A stretch of DNA of 64,000 nucleotides from Branchiostoma belcheri (Eukaryota > Chordata > Leptocardii > Amphioxiformes > Branchiostomatidae): NCBI RefSeq assembly GCF_001625305.1, contig NW_017802602.1:3495270-3559269 (forward strand). The letters are read 5' to 3'. Below are positions 1 to 13,900 of the stretch, one piece after another. The position numbers and the translations under genes are program-made. The first letter of the stretch is position 1; the number at the start of each line of letters is the position of its first letter. The notes beneath the pieces are model-generated. The model saw only the letters and a list, made by a program, of their open reading frames with translations, was not told the origin of the DNA and searched no databases.

Positions 1-484
1 ATTAGCTTTGTTCGATCTTAGCTGTAGTAGACCATACGAAAGTCTCTGTACTTTTGTCAAGTCTGTAAAGAATCATCATATAGTAGATGGAATTTTGTAT
101 GTTTTTCTGACTAGTGAATTTGGTTTTCAGGATAAGCCTTAATCATGTCTTGCCTGTGACCAGTGCAAACATGTCCATTTTTCTCAGACCACGAAATGTT
201 GCTACTGCAAATATAAAGTGATTTACAGCACAATGTATGTTTATACAGCCTGACATTGTGATCTATCTAATATTGACAATGACAATGAAGTTTATTGCAT
301 ATTCATGCCCCAGTGGGGCTAAATGCACTCTTAAGTTACAAATAAGGATTAGGCAAACTGTGCTATGTTCTATCTATATCTAAGCTGTACATGTTTCTTT
401 TCTCTTCTTTAGATATTTGTATACGAATTTACAGAGTTTTTCTAATACATCATGGTTTAACTAAAGACAATATTTGTATATTAG

Positions 485-2268
485 GACCATTTTGGCAGCC
501 TGAGAGGCCTGACTGTTGCCTGGGTCGGAGACGGTAACAACATTATCCACTCCTTCATGATGGGGGCTCCCAAACTTGGGGTCAACCTGAAAATCGCCAC
601 TCCAAAGGTATTGTCTTCTCTGCACCTTAGTTACGTACTTATTACTGCTCAAACCAATCCAGAAAGTCTCCTCAGTCCATAGTGTTTGGGCCTCCATGGC
701 CCTTTGCAATTTGTTGGTATCATGCAGGTCAGTGTCACTTCGCAGATTGTCTTTAGTTAGTAGGTGACTCTGGGTCTCCCCCTACACCTTTTCCCTTTTT
801 CTCAGCTCTTACAATGTACGTTACCCAACCCTTTCTCACTAGTGCACTAGAGAGATTGGAATGAGCCAGAATGATGTCTGAATGAAACTTTCAGACATTT
901 TTAGGGCCAAGTGATGTAATTTCTGGCTTGTGACCTTTTCTGCTGTAGGACCATAGCACCGTCATGCATTGAGCTTCTAAATCATGTACAATTACACAAT
1001 GACTAACTATGTTCCTTAATGTACCTACACAGGGTTATGAGACGTACCCAAATGTGACAAAAGATGCAGAGGAGCTGGCCAAACAGGTACGGCATCTTGA
1101 CATTAGGCCACGCCAATTTAGTTTATGGGTTCTCAGATTTCCCCGCTTCTTTTTTTTTTTTAACTATTTGCAAAAAAAAAACAACAACATTTTAAATTAA
1201 TGAACATTTAGAATTTCTTACAACATAAGTTTAAACTCCCTGCAGTACGGGACGCAGATGTACCACACTACCGACCCGCGGGACGCGTGTGAAGGTGCTA
1301 ACGTCCTGGTGACGGACACGTGGATCAGTATGGGGCAGGAGGAGGAGAAACAGGAGAGACTTAAGGCTTTCCAAGGATACCAGGTCACTCACAAGGTACA
1401 GGCATCATGGCATTCTTACATACTTCCAAGCATTCTGAAAATTTCCTCTTGAGACACTTATTTTAAGCCTCTGTGACAGTGTTTTCACTTCCTTTTTCTG
1501 CATCAGATCTATATCGGTATAGCTGGTATATCTGCCCTTCCGCGTAACACTCCAGCTTCACAGGCACGCGGCGCGGTGGCAGCCAGCTTTATTACCCCAA
1601 AGGACTTGTTACACTCATTCTCTGCACATTTGATTGCAGGACTATTTTTTGTTCTTTTCTGGGCTGGTATCAGTTACTTAGTACTTGGTAAGCCCACCAG
1701 TTTGTTAGTCATTTTGCACATCCTGTACACATTTTCCTTCGCTTCCAGTTAGGAGAGGTAGCTGCTAAGGACTGGGTGTTCCTGCACTGTCTGCCCAGAA
1801 AGCAGGAGGAGGTAGATGATGCTGTGTTCTACAGCGACCGGTCTCTGGTCTGGCCCGAGGCAGAGAACAGGAAGTGGACTGTGATGGTGAGCTTTTATGT
1901 TTGATTTACTGATATTGTAACAGTACAATACACATGGGACACAGGCACAGGACACCATTTGTTGGTGTTGTGTCCCACACAGGACAGGACAACACTCAGA
2001 CAGGACAACACTCATTTTCACTTGAGTTAAGTGGGTAAAGTTGTGTAAAGTGCATTTCCCAAGGGCACAAGATCGGTGGTATGTCAGGACTCAAACCCGG
2101 GACCTCTTGGTTCCGAGTCGAGCACTCTGCCATTACGCCACACGACCCCATTGAGGATACTAGTAGATAAAACAGGGAGTAGAAGTAATTTTTGTGGTTA
2201 TTTTTCAGGCTGTCATCCTGTCACTACTGAAGGACCATGTCTGCACGACCCCAAAGCCAGACTTCTGA
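485..2268 (+). CDS. OTC: Ornithine transcarbamylase, 3' five exons (partial)
   Basis: Exons 485-607, 1033-1086, 1246-1395, 1749-1886 and 2209-2268 all join in phase 0 through GT-AG introns and encode 174 residues plus stop. The enzyme condenses carbamoyl phosphate with ornithine to citrulline, in animals in the mitochondrial matrix. Visible family signatures are [18 protein letters not shown] (the SMG loop that binds ornithine), FQGYQVT and the catalytic HCLPRK motif, followed by [18 protein letters not shown]; this matches vertebrate OTC nearly end to end. The transit peptide and carbamoyl-phosphate exons must lie upstream of base 1. The last intron holds a minus-strand tRNA-derived SINE. 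The coding sequence shows no damage. Aspartate transcarbamylase is excluded by the SMG and HCLP context. Identity is very secure; intron ends are inferred from consensus and phase. Confidence 0.95.
2035..2152 (-). repeat. tRNA-derived SINE (family 1) in last OTC intron
   Basis: Read on the minus strand, the segment begins with a tRNA-like head: an A box (GGCGTAATGGCAGAG) and a B box (GGTTTGAGTCC). It continues with CTTGTGCCC..GGGAAATGCACTT. The same head and tail layout recurs at about 17775-17990 and 22435-22590, so this is a dispersed SINE, not a working tRNA gene. Confidence 0.7.
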
Positions 2269-3470
2269 GAGTGACAACAACGCCTCCTGTTGGAGTAGCT
2301 CAGAATTACAGTGAAAAGCTGGAGATGCAAACACAATTACTGTTATTAGTGTGATGGAACAAGTACAACAGAATCAAGATAAAAAGACAAATTTCTCATT
2401 TATTTTCACCTGTCTACATACAACCCAGGCCTTCTGTCAAAAAACACACAACCAATTATTTTTGGGACGGTGGTGAAAATTGAAATCAAACTTAAAAGAC
2501 TTCTGATCCAAATTTTTCTCCCAAGTTCCTTCCATATATTTTCTTTTCTTCTTTGATACCTGTATTTCTCATCAAATGGGAACACTATAGATAGTGTTGA
2601 CTGACAGGTTACTCTGCATTGCAACATACCATTTCATTGGTTGATTGATTTGTATCATGGGAGGTGATTGGTCAGATTGATTAGTTAGTTTGCATCATGT
2701 CAGATATTGATTTGTATCATGGCATGTAATTGGTTAATTGTATGCATTGTGTTGGGCAATAGGTTGGTTACTTAGCATTTAGTATAATGGCCTTTTCTAA
2801 ATAAAAATTTTCAGTCCAGTGCAATTTTTTTACTTCTCAGTGAATATGATGCATGTTATTGCAATTTCCCCCAATAATATGGAAATTACAAAATCTATGC
2901 TAAAATTGACTTCAAACTACTAGTACCAATTTGAAAACATGAATGTAAACTGGCAAAGACAGTCTAAAATTCAATTATCATTTAAATCTTCCTGAAGACA
3001 ATAGTTGTGCAGTGTTCTTTGTTTTATGTCAATGGTAAAACATGGAGCATTACAAATCCGCAATGTGTGCCATCTATATCTAGAACTAATAGGTAGTTTT
3101 GAAATACATTAATTGTGTGGAGTAGCAAGTTGAAGTAGGGACCACTCTGTGCACTCAAAGAAAATGTAGCCTGTATGTGTACAATGCAAAGATCTAAGAA
3201 AAGTCCTTACAGATGTGAAGATATCTTATATTGTACTAGTTATAGGGTAACATTAATGTTGTACTGAACCATTGTGCTTAGACCATGGTGTACAATGGAT
3301 TACACTGACTTCACAAAACAAGGAAACAGCCATGTCGTACTGTGAATACAGTCCTGTTGTAAACAGTTCTGAATAGGCCTGATTTTTTAAATATTTCAGC
3401 CTCTGTATTTATGTATGTTTGTTTGTGTGGGGATAGTATTTAACTTTAAATGGTGTGTGACTGTGTGGTA
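2269..3470. other. OTC 3' UTR and quiet intergenic DNA
   Basis: AT-rich sequence without convincing coding potential. 2636-2760 has short loose repeats around TTGATTTGTATCATG. Nothing else is recognised before the minisatellite. Confidence 0.5.
2800..2805 (+). terminator. Candidate poly(A) signal of OTC
   Basis: The first AATAAA downstream of the OTC stop lies 532 bases beyond it, in AT-rich DNA. It is a plausible 3' end; no transcript evidence is available. Confidence 0.45.
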
Positions 3471-3520
3471 ACCTGTACGTGGGTGATGTTAAACACCATC
3501 GAAAGTTCTGTTAATTTCTT

Positions 3521-4256
3521 GTGGATGGTGTTCAGCACCAAGGACAGGTGTGTTTCTGTGTGCGGATAGTGTTCAGCACCAAGGACAGGTGGGTTAACTT
3601 CAGTGTGGATATACGGATGGTGTTCAACACCAAGGACAGGTGTGTTTACCTGTGTGGATGGTGTCCAGCACCAAGGATAGGTTTGTTCTGTGTGGATGGT
3701 GTTCAGCACGAAGGACAGGTGTGTTTGCTTGTGTGTGGATGGTGTTCAGCACGAAGGACAGTTGAGTGTGGATATCCGGATGGTGTTCAGCACTAAGGAC
3801 AGGTGTATTTAACTGTGTGTGGATGGTGTTCAGTACAAGGGACAGGTGTGTTTACCAGTGTGTAGATGGTGTTCAGCACCAAGGACAGGTGTGTTAACCA
3901 GTGTGTGGATGGTGTTCAGCACCAGGGACAGGCATGTTTACATGTATGGATGGTGTTCAGCACCAAGGACAGGTGTATTTAACTGTGTGTGGATGGTGTT
4001 CAGCACAAAGGACAGGCATGTTCACCTGTATGTGGATATTAGTCTTCAGCACAGGCATGTTGCCTGTGTGTGGATGGTGTTCAGCACCAAGGACAGGTGT
4101 GTTTCTGTGTGTGGATGGTGTTCAGCACCAAGGACAGGTGTGTTTGCCTGTGTGTGGATGGTGTTCAGCACCAAGGACAGGTGTGTTTACCAGTGTGTGG
4201 ATGGTGTTCAGTACCAAAGACGGGTTTACCTGTCAGTGGATGGTGTTCAGCTGAAC
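3521..4256. repeat. Minisatellite, about 34-45 bp units
   Basis: Roughly 17-18 degenerate copies share the core GGATGGTGTTCAGCACCAAG, followed by GACAGGTGTGTT and a variable spacer (ACCAGTGT, TGCCTGTGTGT and similar). Unit length varies through the spacer. Open frames across it on both strands come from the repeat and are not genes. It lies between the 3' ends of OTC and eIF3B. Confidence 0.9.
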
Positions 4257-4782
4257 CAAACTCCAGCAAAAATCGTATAGGACAATTTTATTGTGAAGAT
4301 AATATGTTGAAACAATAGGCACTTTTGAATACACTATGTATGTATATATAATGTATCTGGCAGATATGGAACTGGTACTAATTATGTATGTTACTATAAT
4401 TTTTTTTTTTATTCTTAATTTTGTACTACTGTTAGTGGCTGAAATATTCTTATTTCCTTTATGTACTTTAATGATTTACAGAAGAGCCCCTCACCCCAAA
4501 ACAACAGCTATCCTCTAGCGATAGCTAGTGCAGATATGCAGGAGTTTATTATAATGGGATTGAAAACTCATTTTTTCAGGGTAGCAGACATATGTAACTT
4601 GGCAGAATCATATTAGTAGATGTTACCTCTTTACAACTTAACTTTTGCTATGGAAAACAACTTAGCACACATATAAATTCATGATGCTGCAGTCCAAAGT
4701 ACTGTTATATACTATTAACTACAAGAAAAATGCATGAATAACAAATGTATGTCCCAAATCTACCAGACATTATACATGAGAA

Positions 4783-4788
4783 TTTATT
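4783..4788 (-). terminator. Candidate poly(A) signal of eIF3B
   Basis: AATAAA on the minus strand, 135 bases past the eIF3B stop. A second one lies at 4545-4550. Position and strand fit; unproven. Confidence 0.45.
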
Positions 4789-4922
4789 ATGATTACCTAT
4801 TACTTGATTTATAGCAAGTCATAATACTTTCACAGCCTAATCCTACACAAGCCATAATTGTCTTCAAATATCCTGCTAAAAATGTGATCGACGCATTTTA
4901 TCTGTAAAGACGATTTCTGCGA

Positions 4923-7900
4923 CTATTTGCTGAGGACGATGGTTTCTTCTTTGACGAAGAACTCGATCTTTTCGTCTTCCACGTCTGATTCGCTGTCCAT
5001 ACGATCTGTGTCCACTCCTGTAATGTACAGAGGTTTTTAATTTTTCTATTTTCTATTCATTCAAAATTGTGACATAACATGTACAATACAAGGTCAGCAC
5101 TAGGCAGTGAGTATGCTGATAACGTGCACACCAAAGACACACATTACATGTTCTGCTGCAGTACCAAGGTCAGTCAGCAGGAGGCCCATATTTGACCTGA
5201 CCTTTGCCTTCCTACGACTTACCAACACACCAAATATCATCACAATCCATAAAGGTGTTCTGAAGTTATGCTGACCTCAAATGTGTGGAAACACAGACAG
5301 ACACACCAAAACAATACCTCCATTTGTCATGGAGGTAACAAATAAAAAGTTATGAGGGTCAATAATTCTGTATAACTTAGGAAAGGAAAGGTCTCCCGTG
5401 CCCTTATGCAGAGCGTAGGGTGGTGCCCATATCCATTTCTGGAGCCCTTGGGCGACACACAGTTGTGCAATGCACTACAGCAGGGGGCTAGTCTGCTGGT
5501 AGTGCTGTGTGTTTGACCTTCCCACACCCTTTCTCATATGTACTAAGCAGAGAAAGAAGTGTGTACCATTTTTAAAGTCTTTGGTATGACCCGGCCGGGG
5601 TTTGAACTCACGACCTCCCGGTTACAAAGCGAGCACTCTACCAATTGAGCTATTGTACCGGTATATAACTTAACCTTTCAAAATCTTACTGGAAGACACA
5701 AGAAAGTCAGACTCACCTCCTCGGAGTCCCAGCCGCTGCTCCTTCTGCTGGCGGACCAGCTCTCGCTTCTTCTTACGGTACTTCTCAAAGTCCTGCATAA
5801 GAGCATGGCGCTTCTCAACCAGCTCCTATAAAAATCAAAACAACAAGCATGGCAACAAGATTAATATAATACAGCTGTCTGCATGCACATTGGTCCAACA
5901 TCAATCCATTTCATCACAAGCGAACTATCATGTTTTAATTGTTAATGCCCAATACAGTGTAGTTCTTTTCTACTTCACCTTGAGCACCTTGAGCACGTAA
6001 AGATCCCCCACACTTGTTGAAAAGAGCAGGGGTCCTTCCCAGTTTTCGTTGTTCTAAACTTACACTCTCATCTCAGATTTTACATCTTGAAGAGCTGATA
6101 GTCACCTGATATGTCAATCATTAAGCAAATGTGGAAAAGCTTCATAAATAGAATAACTTTTACAACTTCAGAACAGGAGCCAAACCTTGGAGGCCTTGGA
6201 CATCCTCATCTTGTCCTTGATCTCAAACTGCTTCTGGTACTGCTTCAGGTTCTTCTTGATCTTCTTGATCTGCGATGCGGTGAGGGGGGAGGGGGGCCGT
6301 GGACGCCACAGCAGCTGGCAGAAGCGGTCCAGGTTCTGCTTGTGTAGCAGCCGTCCTTGGAACGACCACAGCCAGAAGGCGTTGTCCACCTGCACGTGCA
6401 CACAGGGAGGAATTTATAGGTTAGACACATTTGTCAATGTGTTCTGATAGACACACAGGTTGAAGTTAAAACCATCTGATGATGCTTACTTTGCAGAAGA
6501 AAAAAATTCTGTTGTTTTCGCTGTTTTTCCTTCTTCTTCACCAAATGAGGACGATCAATGATCTGAATAAACGTCTGTCACTATGGTGCTGTAGCAGTCA
6601 CCCTGTGGTGTAGGGTTACATTATGACCCGGTTTACACACAGGCAAAATTGCGTACATACGATTTTTCCCTTATGTAAGAAACGGTCCCAATTTGCGAAC
6701 GCAATTTTCACACACAGTTTTCGAATGTTACCTGGAGGGCAGGCGTACGCTCACCCAATGGGGAGTCTGTGTGCCTCCGAGCCTCATGTGAACAGGAAAG
6801 ATCGTACAATGGTAAAATCATATTAGATATTACCAGCCCTACAGCTTTGGCTATGGCTGAACAGTACCATATAGGACCAAAGCATTACACACACATTAGA
6901 ACACAACTCAGGCATAGTACCCAATGTCCCCAGACCGTACCTTGTGTCCCCACCAGGACACGGCCGTGATGACGTAGCGCCCGGTCGGGTCCCACTCCAC
7001 GTCGGTCGCCATGAAGTGTTCCGCCACGTTCATCACCGTCATGTCGTTGGTATCAATAAACTCCAGGGCACCGTTCATGCTGCAAATGATAAAATTAACA
7101 AATTTAAGTTAATTAAGTAATGATGATGTCAAATAACTGGTCACCTTGGTGACGTAAAGTGGACAAATTCTAGTAAGACTGGACTGAGAAACACCCTGAT
7201 TTGATTCTAATGCATTGTGAGCTCCTACTAACTGAGAGAGATATTTTGTGATAGGTTATTAGTAGTTACGTGCGGTGAAGAATTGCTTTTATTTCAATCA
7301 ACCTGTCTTTCCATCCTGACATTTGCTTGGTTTTAATTCATATGGTACTGTTTTCAACACGCAACCATGGAACAAAACGAACATGATACTCAACATAAAG
7401 TGAGTATCATGTTCAAAAATTCTTTTTTTTTCTGCTGCAAATTACGAATGAAAACAAACCTACAATTTCTTCAACTTAAGTTGGCAAAAGTCCAGTTTAC
7501 CTGCGGAGTCCTGCCAGGACCACAAACTGCCCCTGGGGGCTCCAGAACAGGTGATTGGCCTGCTTCTTCTCCATACATTCTGAAACAGAAACGATTCATA
7601 TTACTGAAAATTGATTTTTTTGACATTTTACATTTCATTGTGGACTGTGTGGGAGGGGTGAGGAAGAATTAGCAGTGGTTTGAGTTTACATTTGAAGCAA
7701 CAAGTGCGTAATGGAATGCAAGACAGTTAGGCAGAACATGTTTATGATTGCTTGTGTGTGTTTGTGTGTGTGCATCTTTGTCTGTGAGAGATCTCAGTGC
7801 TTTATGTGTGTGTGCATGTGAGAGTTTATGTATACTATGTGTGTGTGTTTTCTTGATGAGTATATAGTTGATGTGTACAATGCATGTATCTATCATGAAA

Positions 7901-10900
7901 GTTCATCTGTGTTGGTAGTTACATGTTTAAAGTTAAAACTTTTGGTCCAACACAAAAAATTCTCTCATCTAGGGCTTTTGACCAGTCACTCTGGTCTTCC
8001 TCAGTAGACTGACCCAGTGAAGCTTGTCACGTGGCTTCTTTGAAGTGTGATGTCAACACTGGGTCAATGTATGTATCTGCGTGAAAAATGGAAATGATTT
8101 TTTCAAACACTTACTGAGCAGCTCGACCTTGTTGGACATCTTGTAGATGCTGGCACTGATGCGGGGAGACTCTCCATGGAGGACTACAAACTTCTCTCCA
8201 TTAGGCTCCCAGGCAAAGGCATTCACCACCTCTGTAAGGAAAACATTTGGGAATTAAGTTAGTTTTTATTTTTGACGAAATATTTATACTAAACACACAA
8301 CAAAAGTTCAGCTGTGCTGGGGAGCTTTCGAGACGTACTCTGTCTCTTCATCAACCTGATTCAGATCTCATCTTGGAGTTCTCTTGTCACGTGACTTGAT
8401 GTGATAATCATGTGACAAGAGACAAGTCATATACAGGTTTCAGGTAGTGACGCCCCCTGTCCCTGTTTAAGTTGGTTTTTATTGTAGCAACTCAGTTTCA
8501 CAGTAAGAGGGAAAAGATGGCATCTGCGGTCTTTTAACTTGTTGTGATTACCCAAAGTGATTATAACACAGTAAAAGTGAATTTTCAAACATGATTTTCC
8601 GTTGTTCTTTTTTTAAAAGTTGAATCAACCCTATCCCATACAGATGTGGCGTACTGATATCTGTGAAGCGAAAATGTGATGTCACTGATGGAAAACACAA
8701 TTCTAGCTATTTATTTGTGGTGCCAAAAAGGACTCCTCATGTAGCTTTAAAAAGCTTAAGGGAAGAAATGTCAGTAAATATCAATAATAGACAGATTTCT
8801 GCAAGTTAAGTCAGTAAAGAGTTATTTCTGCAATATCTAAAGAAATGACTCACCCTTTACTTCCACAACATCCACAGGAATTTGTTTCTCTCTCATCCTA
8901 AACAACTCCAAGTTATAGAACAAGCCCTGGAAGAACAAAAAATGACAAAGAAAAAATTTACAGGTCAGTTGACTTTTTGACAATCATGACATATCTGTAG
9001 AAGGCTGTGAATACTTCTGCACCCAGAAGAAATTAAAAGTTACCTTTATACATAGTTTTTGCAAAACTAGCTAGAGATTCTGTCAGTTACTGACGGAAAA
9101 TAGTGGATGCTACTTGAAACGTCTGTCATTTTCAAGATCCATCCAGTTGCTTGAGAAACAATTTCCTTGCGTATCAGATTCTCATTACATATACCTGGAT
9201 ATATAAGCTTCATCGAGTTAACTTTTTGCTTTTGGTACATAGGTCCACCTTGACACACAGGTAGTCTCCCTGCTTCTGCCAGTAGAACAGACACATTCAC
9301 ACAAACCTACTACTCAGCCACCCAAAACAATACTTCTGTACCCAGAAGTAAAAAAAAAAACAACAGATAATACCTTTTTGCTTTTGGTGTACTGGTCAAC
9401 CTTGACACACAGGTAGTCTACCCGCTTCTGCCAGTAGAACAGACATATACACACAAACCTACCGCTCAGCCACCCAAAACAATACTTCTGTACCCAAAAG
9501 TAAAGAAAAAATTAGTACCTTTTTGCTTTTGGTGTATCGGTCCACCTTGACACACAGGTAGTCTCCCTGCTTTTGCCAGTAGATCTTACAGTCGGCGACG
9601 CTGAAGAGGTTCTTGGTTCGGATCTCCTGACGGGACGGGATCTCCAGAAGCGTGACGCGGGCCGGGATGTTGTCCTTCTCTGGGGTCCAGTATGCGATGA
9701 TGTTGTCAGACGGAGACCAGAAAAACTCTCTACAAGATGCAGGGTAGTAAGAGATGTTTGTTAACAAACTGTAACTCTCCCCAAACAATAAAACAAGGGT
9801 GCTCCCCCTCTCCCCAAAATCCTAGCACATCTCCCAATATGTTCAAATTTGGGGTTTTCTCTTACTCAATAGTATTTTCATGAAAATTCACTGATTTTTC
9901 ATCAACTAATTAGGGAGCACCTCTCCCCTAAGAATTCTTGGGGAAACCCCTGCTGATTGTATGCCAGGCCCACTGGTTGTTTGTATCAAGTAATGACTGT
10001 GGTGCTTCAGCCTACATTCGAAGCTTTATGCTGTAACACCACTACCAGTACAGAACACAGGCCAGTATGCCAGGGTTATTGTTTGATACCAAGAATAGAA
10101 TCACGTAGAATCAAGTGTGTACAATTCTTCTTGGGCCCTTGTCGTGTACTGGACAGTTAAAACTACATCATATCCCCTACAGCCTGGGACTGTGGGAGTG
10201 TCAAATTGCAGTGTTTAGTGCATGAATGCTACTTACTAGTATATTTCTAAAGGGAAAACTAAAACAATACTTTTCATCTGGTAGAGTAAGTTAAATACAT
10301 GTACATCACCCAAGAAAAGCTGCATCTTACATGTATAATGCATTGAGTTTGAGTCTGTGTTTTTTGGTGAACATTGACAGTTGACACCACCATATACAAT
10401 GTAGTCTTCCTTACCTTATATTAGGAATCTTGCTACTCTTCTTTTCCAAGAGACCAAATGACTGAAATAAGAAGAAATATTATATTTTAGAAAGACGCTA
10501 TCATTACAATCATCTATTTTGCAAGACATAAAGCAAAAAAAAAAAAAATATATATATAAATATACCATAAAGGACCATAACAGTTATGATATTGGCAGAT
10601 GTTGAGACAATTGACCAGATTTAAAATGTTATTAGATAGTTATAAGTGAAACAAGTTTTCTGACAAATACTTACTGGTGTTTCATACACACTGAGACTGT
10701 CCTGTCCCATCCTGGCAAAGTATTTGCCATCATGACTCCACCTGTGGTGTTACAAAATAAAAATAAGTCAAAACCACAACCAAATAAAATTCAATAAAAC
10801 CCTGAATGTACTGTTAATTTTGAACTGTTCACAGTAGTTTCGCTGTGAACATGAGTTGAGTATGACTTCTGTGCTACACAATTGTTTTAGCCATAAAATC

Positions 10901-13900
10901 TGAACACCACGAAAGACCTATTTCTTAATCCTCTACAATCAAATCCTTGCAAAAATAACTGAATCTACAGCACGTCTTCCTCAGGACTTACTTGAAGATG
11001 GGCCATTGAGCAGCGTTCTCACAGTGGAAGCCTCTCTTCTTCACTCCTGTGTTGATGTCCCAGATAATGATGGCCTGGGGCTCATCCTTACTGTCAATCA
11101 GGGGGCTAAAGGTCACCATGTACCTGTCAAATAAAAGGTCAAAGGTTATGGTTCATCCTTACTGTCAATCAGGGGGCTTAATGTCACCATGTGCCTGTCA
11201 AACAAAAGGTCATAGGTTATGGTTAATCCTTACTGTCAATCAGGGGGCTAAAGGTCACCATGTACCTGTTCAAACAAAAGGTCACAAGTCATGGTTCATC
11301 CTTACTGTCAATGAGGGGGCTAAACGTCACCATGCACCTGTCATGGGGTCACAGCTCAAGGTTCATTGAAGCCCATCAGGGGGGAAATGTACTATTCAAA
11401 CAAAAGTTCATAGGTTAAGGTTTATTCTGCCAATCAAAACTTCAGTCAGGGGCCGCAAGGTCACCAAGTACCTATTCCAACAAAACTTCATGGGTTCATC
11501 CAGTAGAGTGGAGGGCTAAAAGTCACCATATACCTGTTTAAAGAAAAGGTCTCAGGTAGAGGTTCATCTGTACTGAACTATACAAATTTGTGGACTGAGT
11601 CATATTTAGAGTGTGTTGACAAACACAGTCACTTGGCCATTTTAAATGTCTCTACATATTGTAACAAAGCATTACAGATGTCAGAAAATGCAAACATGTC
11701 TGTCCTACCTCTCACAAGGAGAGAAGTCGATCAGTTGAACTCCCTGGTGACTGAACCGTTGGATCTGGCGGAACTTCTCGCCTCCCCACAGAGCGATTCC
11801 GCGCTGGTGAAACGTCGCCAAGTACGTGCCCTTCGGCGACCAGCGTACATAGGTCTCAGTCCACCTCTGTTATGGAACAAGTGGAGAACAGTATACTTTA
11901 GACACTATATAATAAAAACTTCAAAGTTAAACTTAGTGCACATAATACAAAAAAAGTATTTTCGTCTATAGACATCTTTTAATTTACACATGTACAATGC
12001 CTTGCATCATTATGATTGTGCTTTTGCTTCCCATTTAATCATCTCTCTAAAATGCTCATATTTTGGCCCCAATGGTTGATATTAATGAAAAAAGTTATTG
12101 TCTCCCTAGTTGTTACAGTTTTTCCATCTATCAATCCAGTGGATTGAAAAAAAGCTTAATTAAAAGGCATTGTTTGAATTACAAACCACCCTTATGAGAC
12201 AATGTGGGTTATATAACTTATAGCTGTAAACACACAAACACAACCGAAAACAGTACTTTTCTATTGAAAATATCCCTGAGGAAGGTGACAGATGGTCACC
12301 GAAACGTCGGCTGAATAAAAATTAAAAGACTTGGTTGTGTAAAAAGAGTCTCTTCACTCAGTGTCTTACCAACCTGATGAAAGTATTCACGGAGTACTTT
12401 CCTATGGAAGGATATCTCTTTACCCAGGGGTAAAAGTGAAATAGTGTGAGTAAAATAGAGTAACGTGACCACTTACGGCACGTTCCTCGACCAGTGACTG
12501 CTCGGTGCCGCCGTACGTGTTGGTAAAGATGGCGGTCCTCTCCCCGCCATCATAGATCACACTGTACTGGTCATTACACTCAGCATCCTCCAGCCAGTAC
12601 CACAGGTTTCCCTGGAATAGCACAATCAAAATAAAGATGTATGTTTATAAGACATCCAATGCAATTTTAGAGTTGCAAAACTGAATTTTCAAAGGCAATT
12701 TTCTGGTCCTTCTTTTAATGTAGTAAGTTGCATCAGTCTTATCACCATAGTATTACTGATATCTGTGAGTCAAAACTGTGCTGGTTCCAGCTATTTATTG
12801 ATGGTACTAAATATAAGGAGACTTTTCACGTAGCTTGTTTGGGGCCTATTTAATGCTGACAGTGACATTGTTGACTTACCGGGTCTTTGTAGGGTTGTTG
12901 TTCTGGTGCCTCCCATTCCTCTGGGATTCCAGAATACCTAAAGTTCAAACAGACGTTAATCAGTTTCTTCTAGCAGGGTTTGAAATTCTTTTTTTCAGCA
13001 TACCTGCACTGGTGCAAGCAACATTCAAAATCACCCGCAACAGACAAGTTTTACCTGCACTTGACAGTTTCTTTACTTTTCAGTTCTTCAAAATATTGAA
13101 AGGGTTTAAAAAATGTTGTTCGTAGCAGCACCATTTTTGACTTTACCAAGTTCTCTGCTGTTTCAATGATACTTCAAGGCAGTTTTAGAGAAAGTACACT
13201 TAAAAAATGGGATCAACTGTACAGACATATCTATGAAGACTTGACTTGACTTTATCAGGATCCACAATTTAGCTTGACATTTCTGCTATCCTTCTGTCAC
13301 ACAATAACATAATACTAGGGTAACAACACAGACTTACATGTTTGTTAATACATGCTACTGTATTTGGTACACATTAAACACCAAAAACTGCAGCTTACTT
13401 GTCGAAGTCGGAGAAGAGGTTGACAGCGAAGGTGTGCTGTTTGTCCAGTTTGTAGCCGTTACAGTTCCGCACGGCTTCCAGGGCGTTAGCTGGGGATGAG
13501 TACTCCAGGAAGATGTACCTGGAAATATACACACAACAATCAACATATGTTAGTAAAGTGCAAAACATGGAAATTGTTCCTTTGTGCTATTCCAAACTTT
13601 TCAGCTTAAGATCTCCATAACACTTATTGGTAAAAAGATATATTAACAGTAACAGACATGAATAGACAAAAGGACTATCATAGAAATTGTTAACAGATCT
13701 CTATAAACTGCATGCAAATCTCATGGGAAGAGAAGTTAATTTAAATCTTTCTGTAACAAGAAAAGTCACCCCTTTACAATGTACAATTGCAGCTAACTAG
13801 TACGTGTGGCTAACACAGATTTTGCACATTTGAACCGTGTATTCCAATACTTTTACACCACTTTCAGTTACACAAGATTGACAGAACTTTTGCATTCATG

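Noticed and set aside
1640-1687. A 48-base segment in an OTC intron with good acceptor and donor
   Set aside because: Read in the OTC phase it gives a stop codon, and no known OTC exon lies here. At most a pseudo-exon.
3521-4318. Open frames of up to 153 codons across the minisatellite
   Set aside because: Created by the tandem repeat in all frames (MVFSTKDR / DGVQHQGQV); no domain and no splice context.
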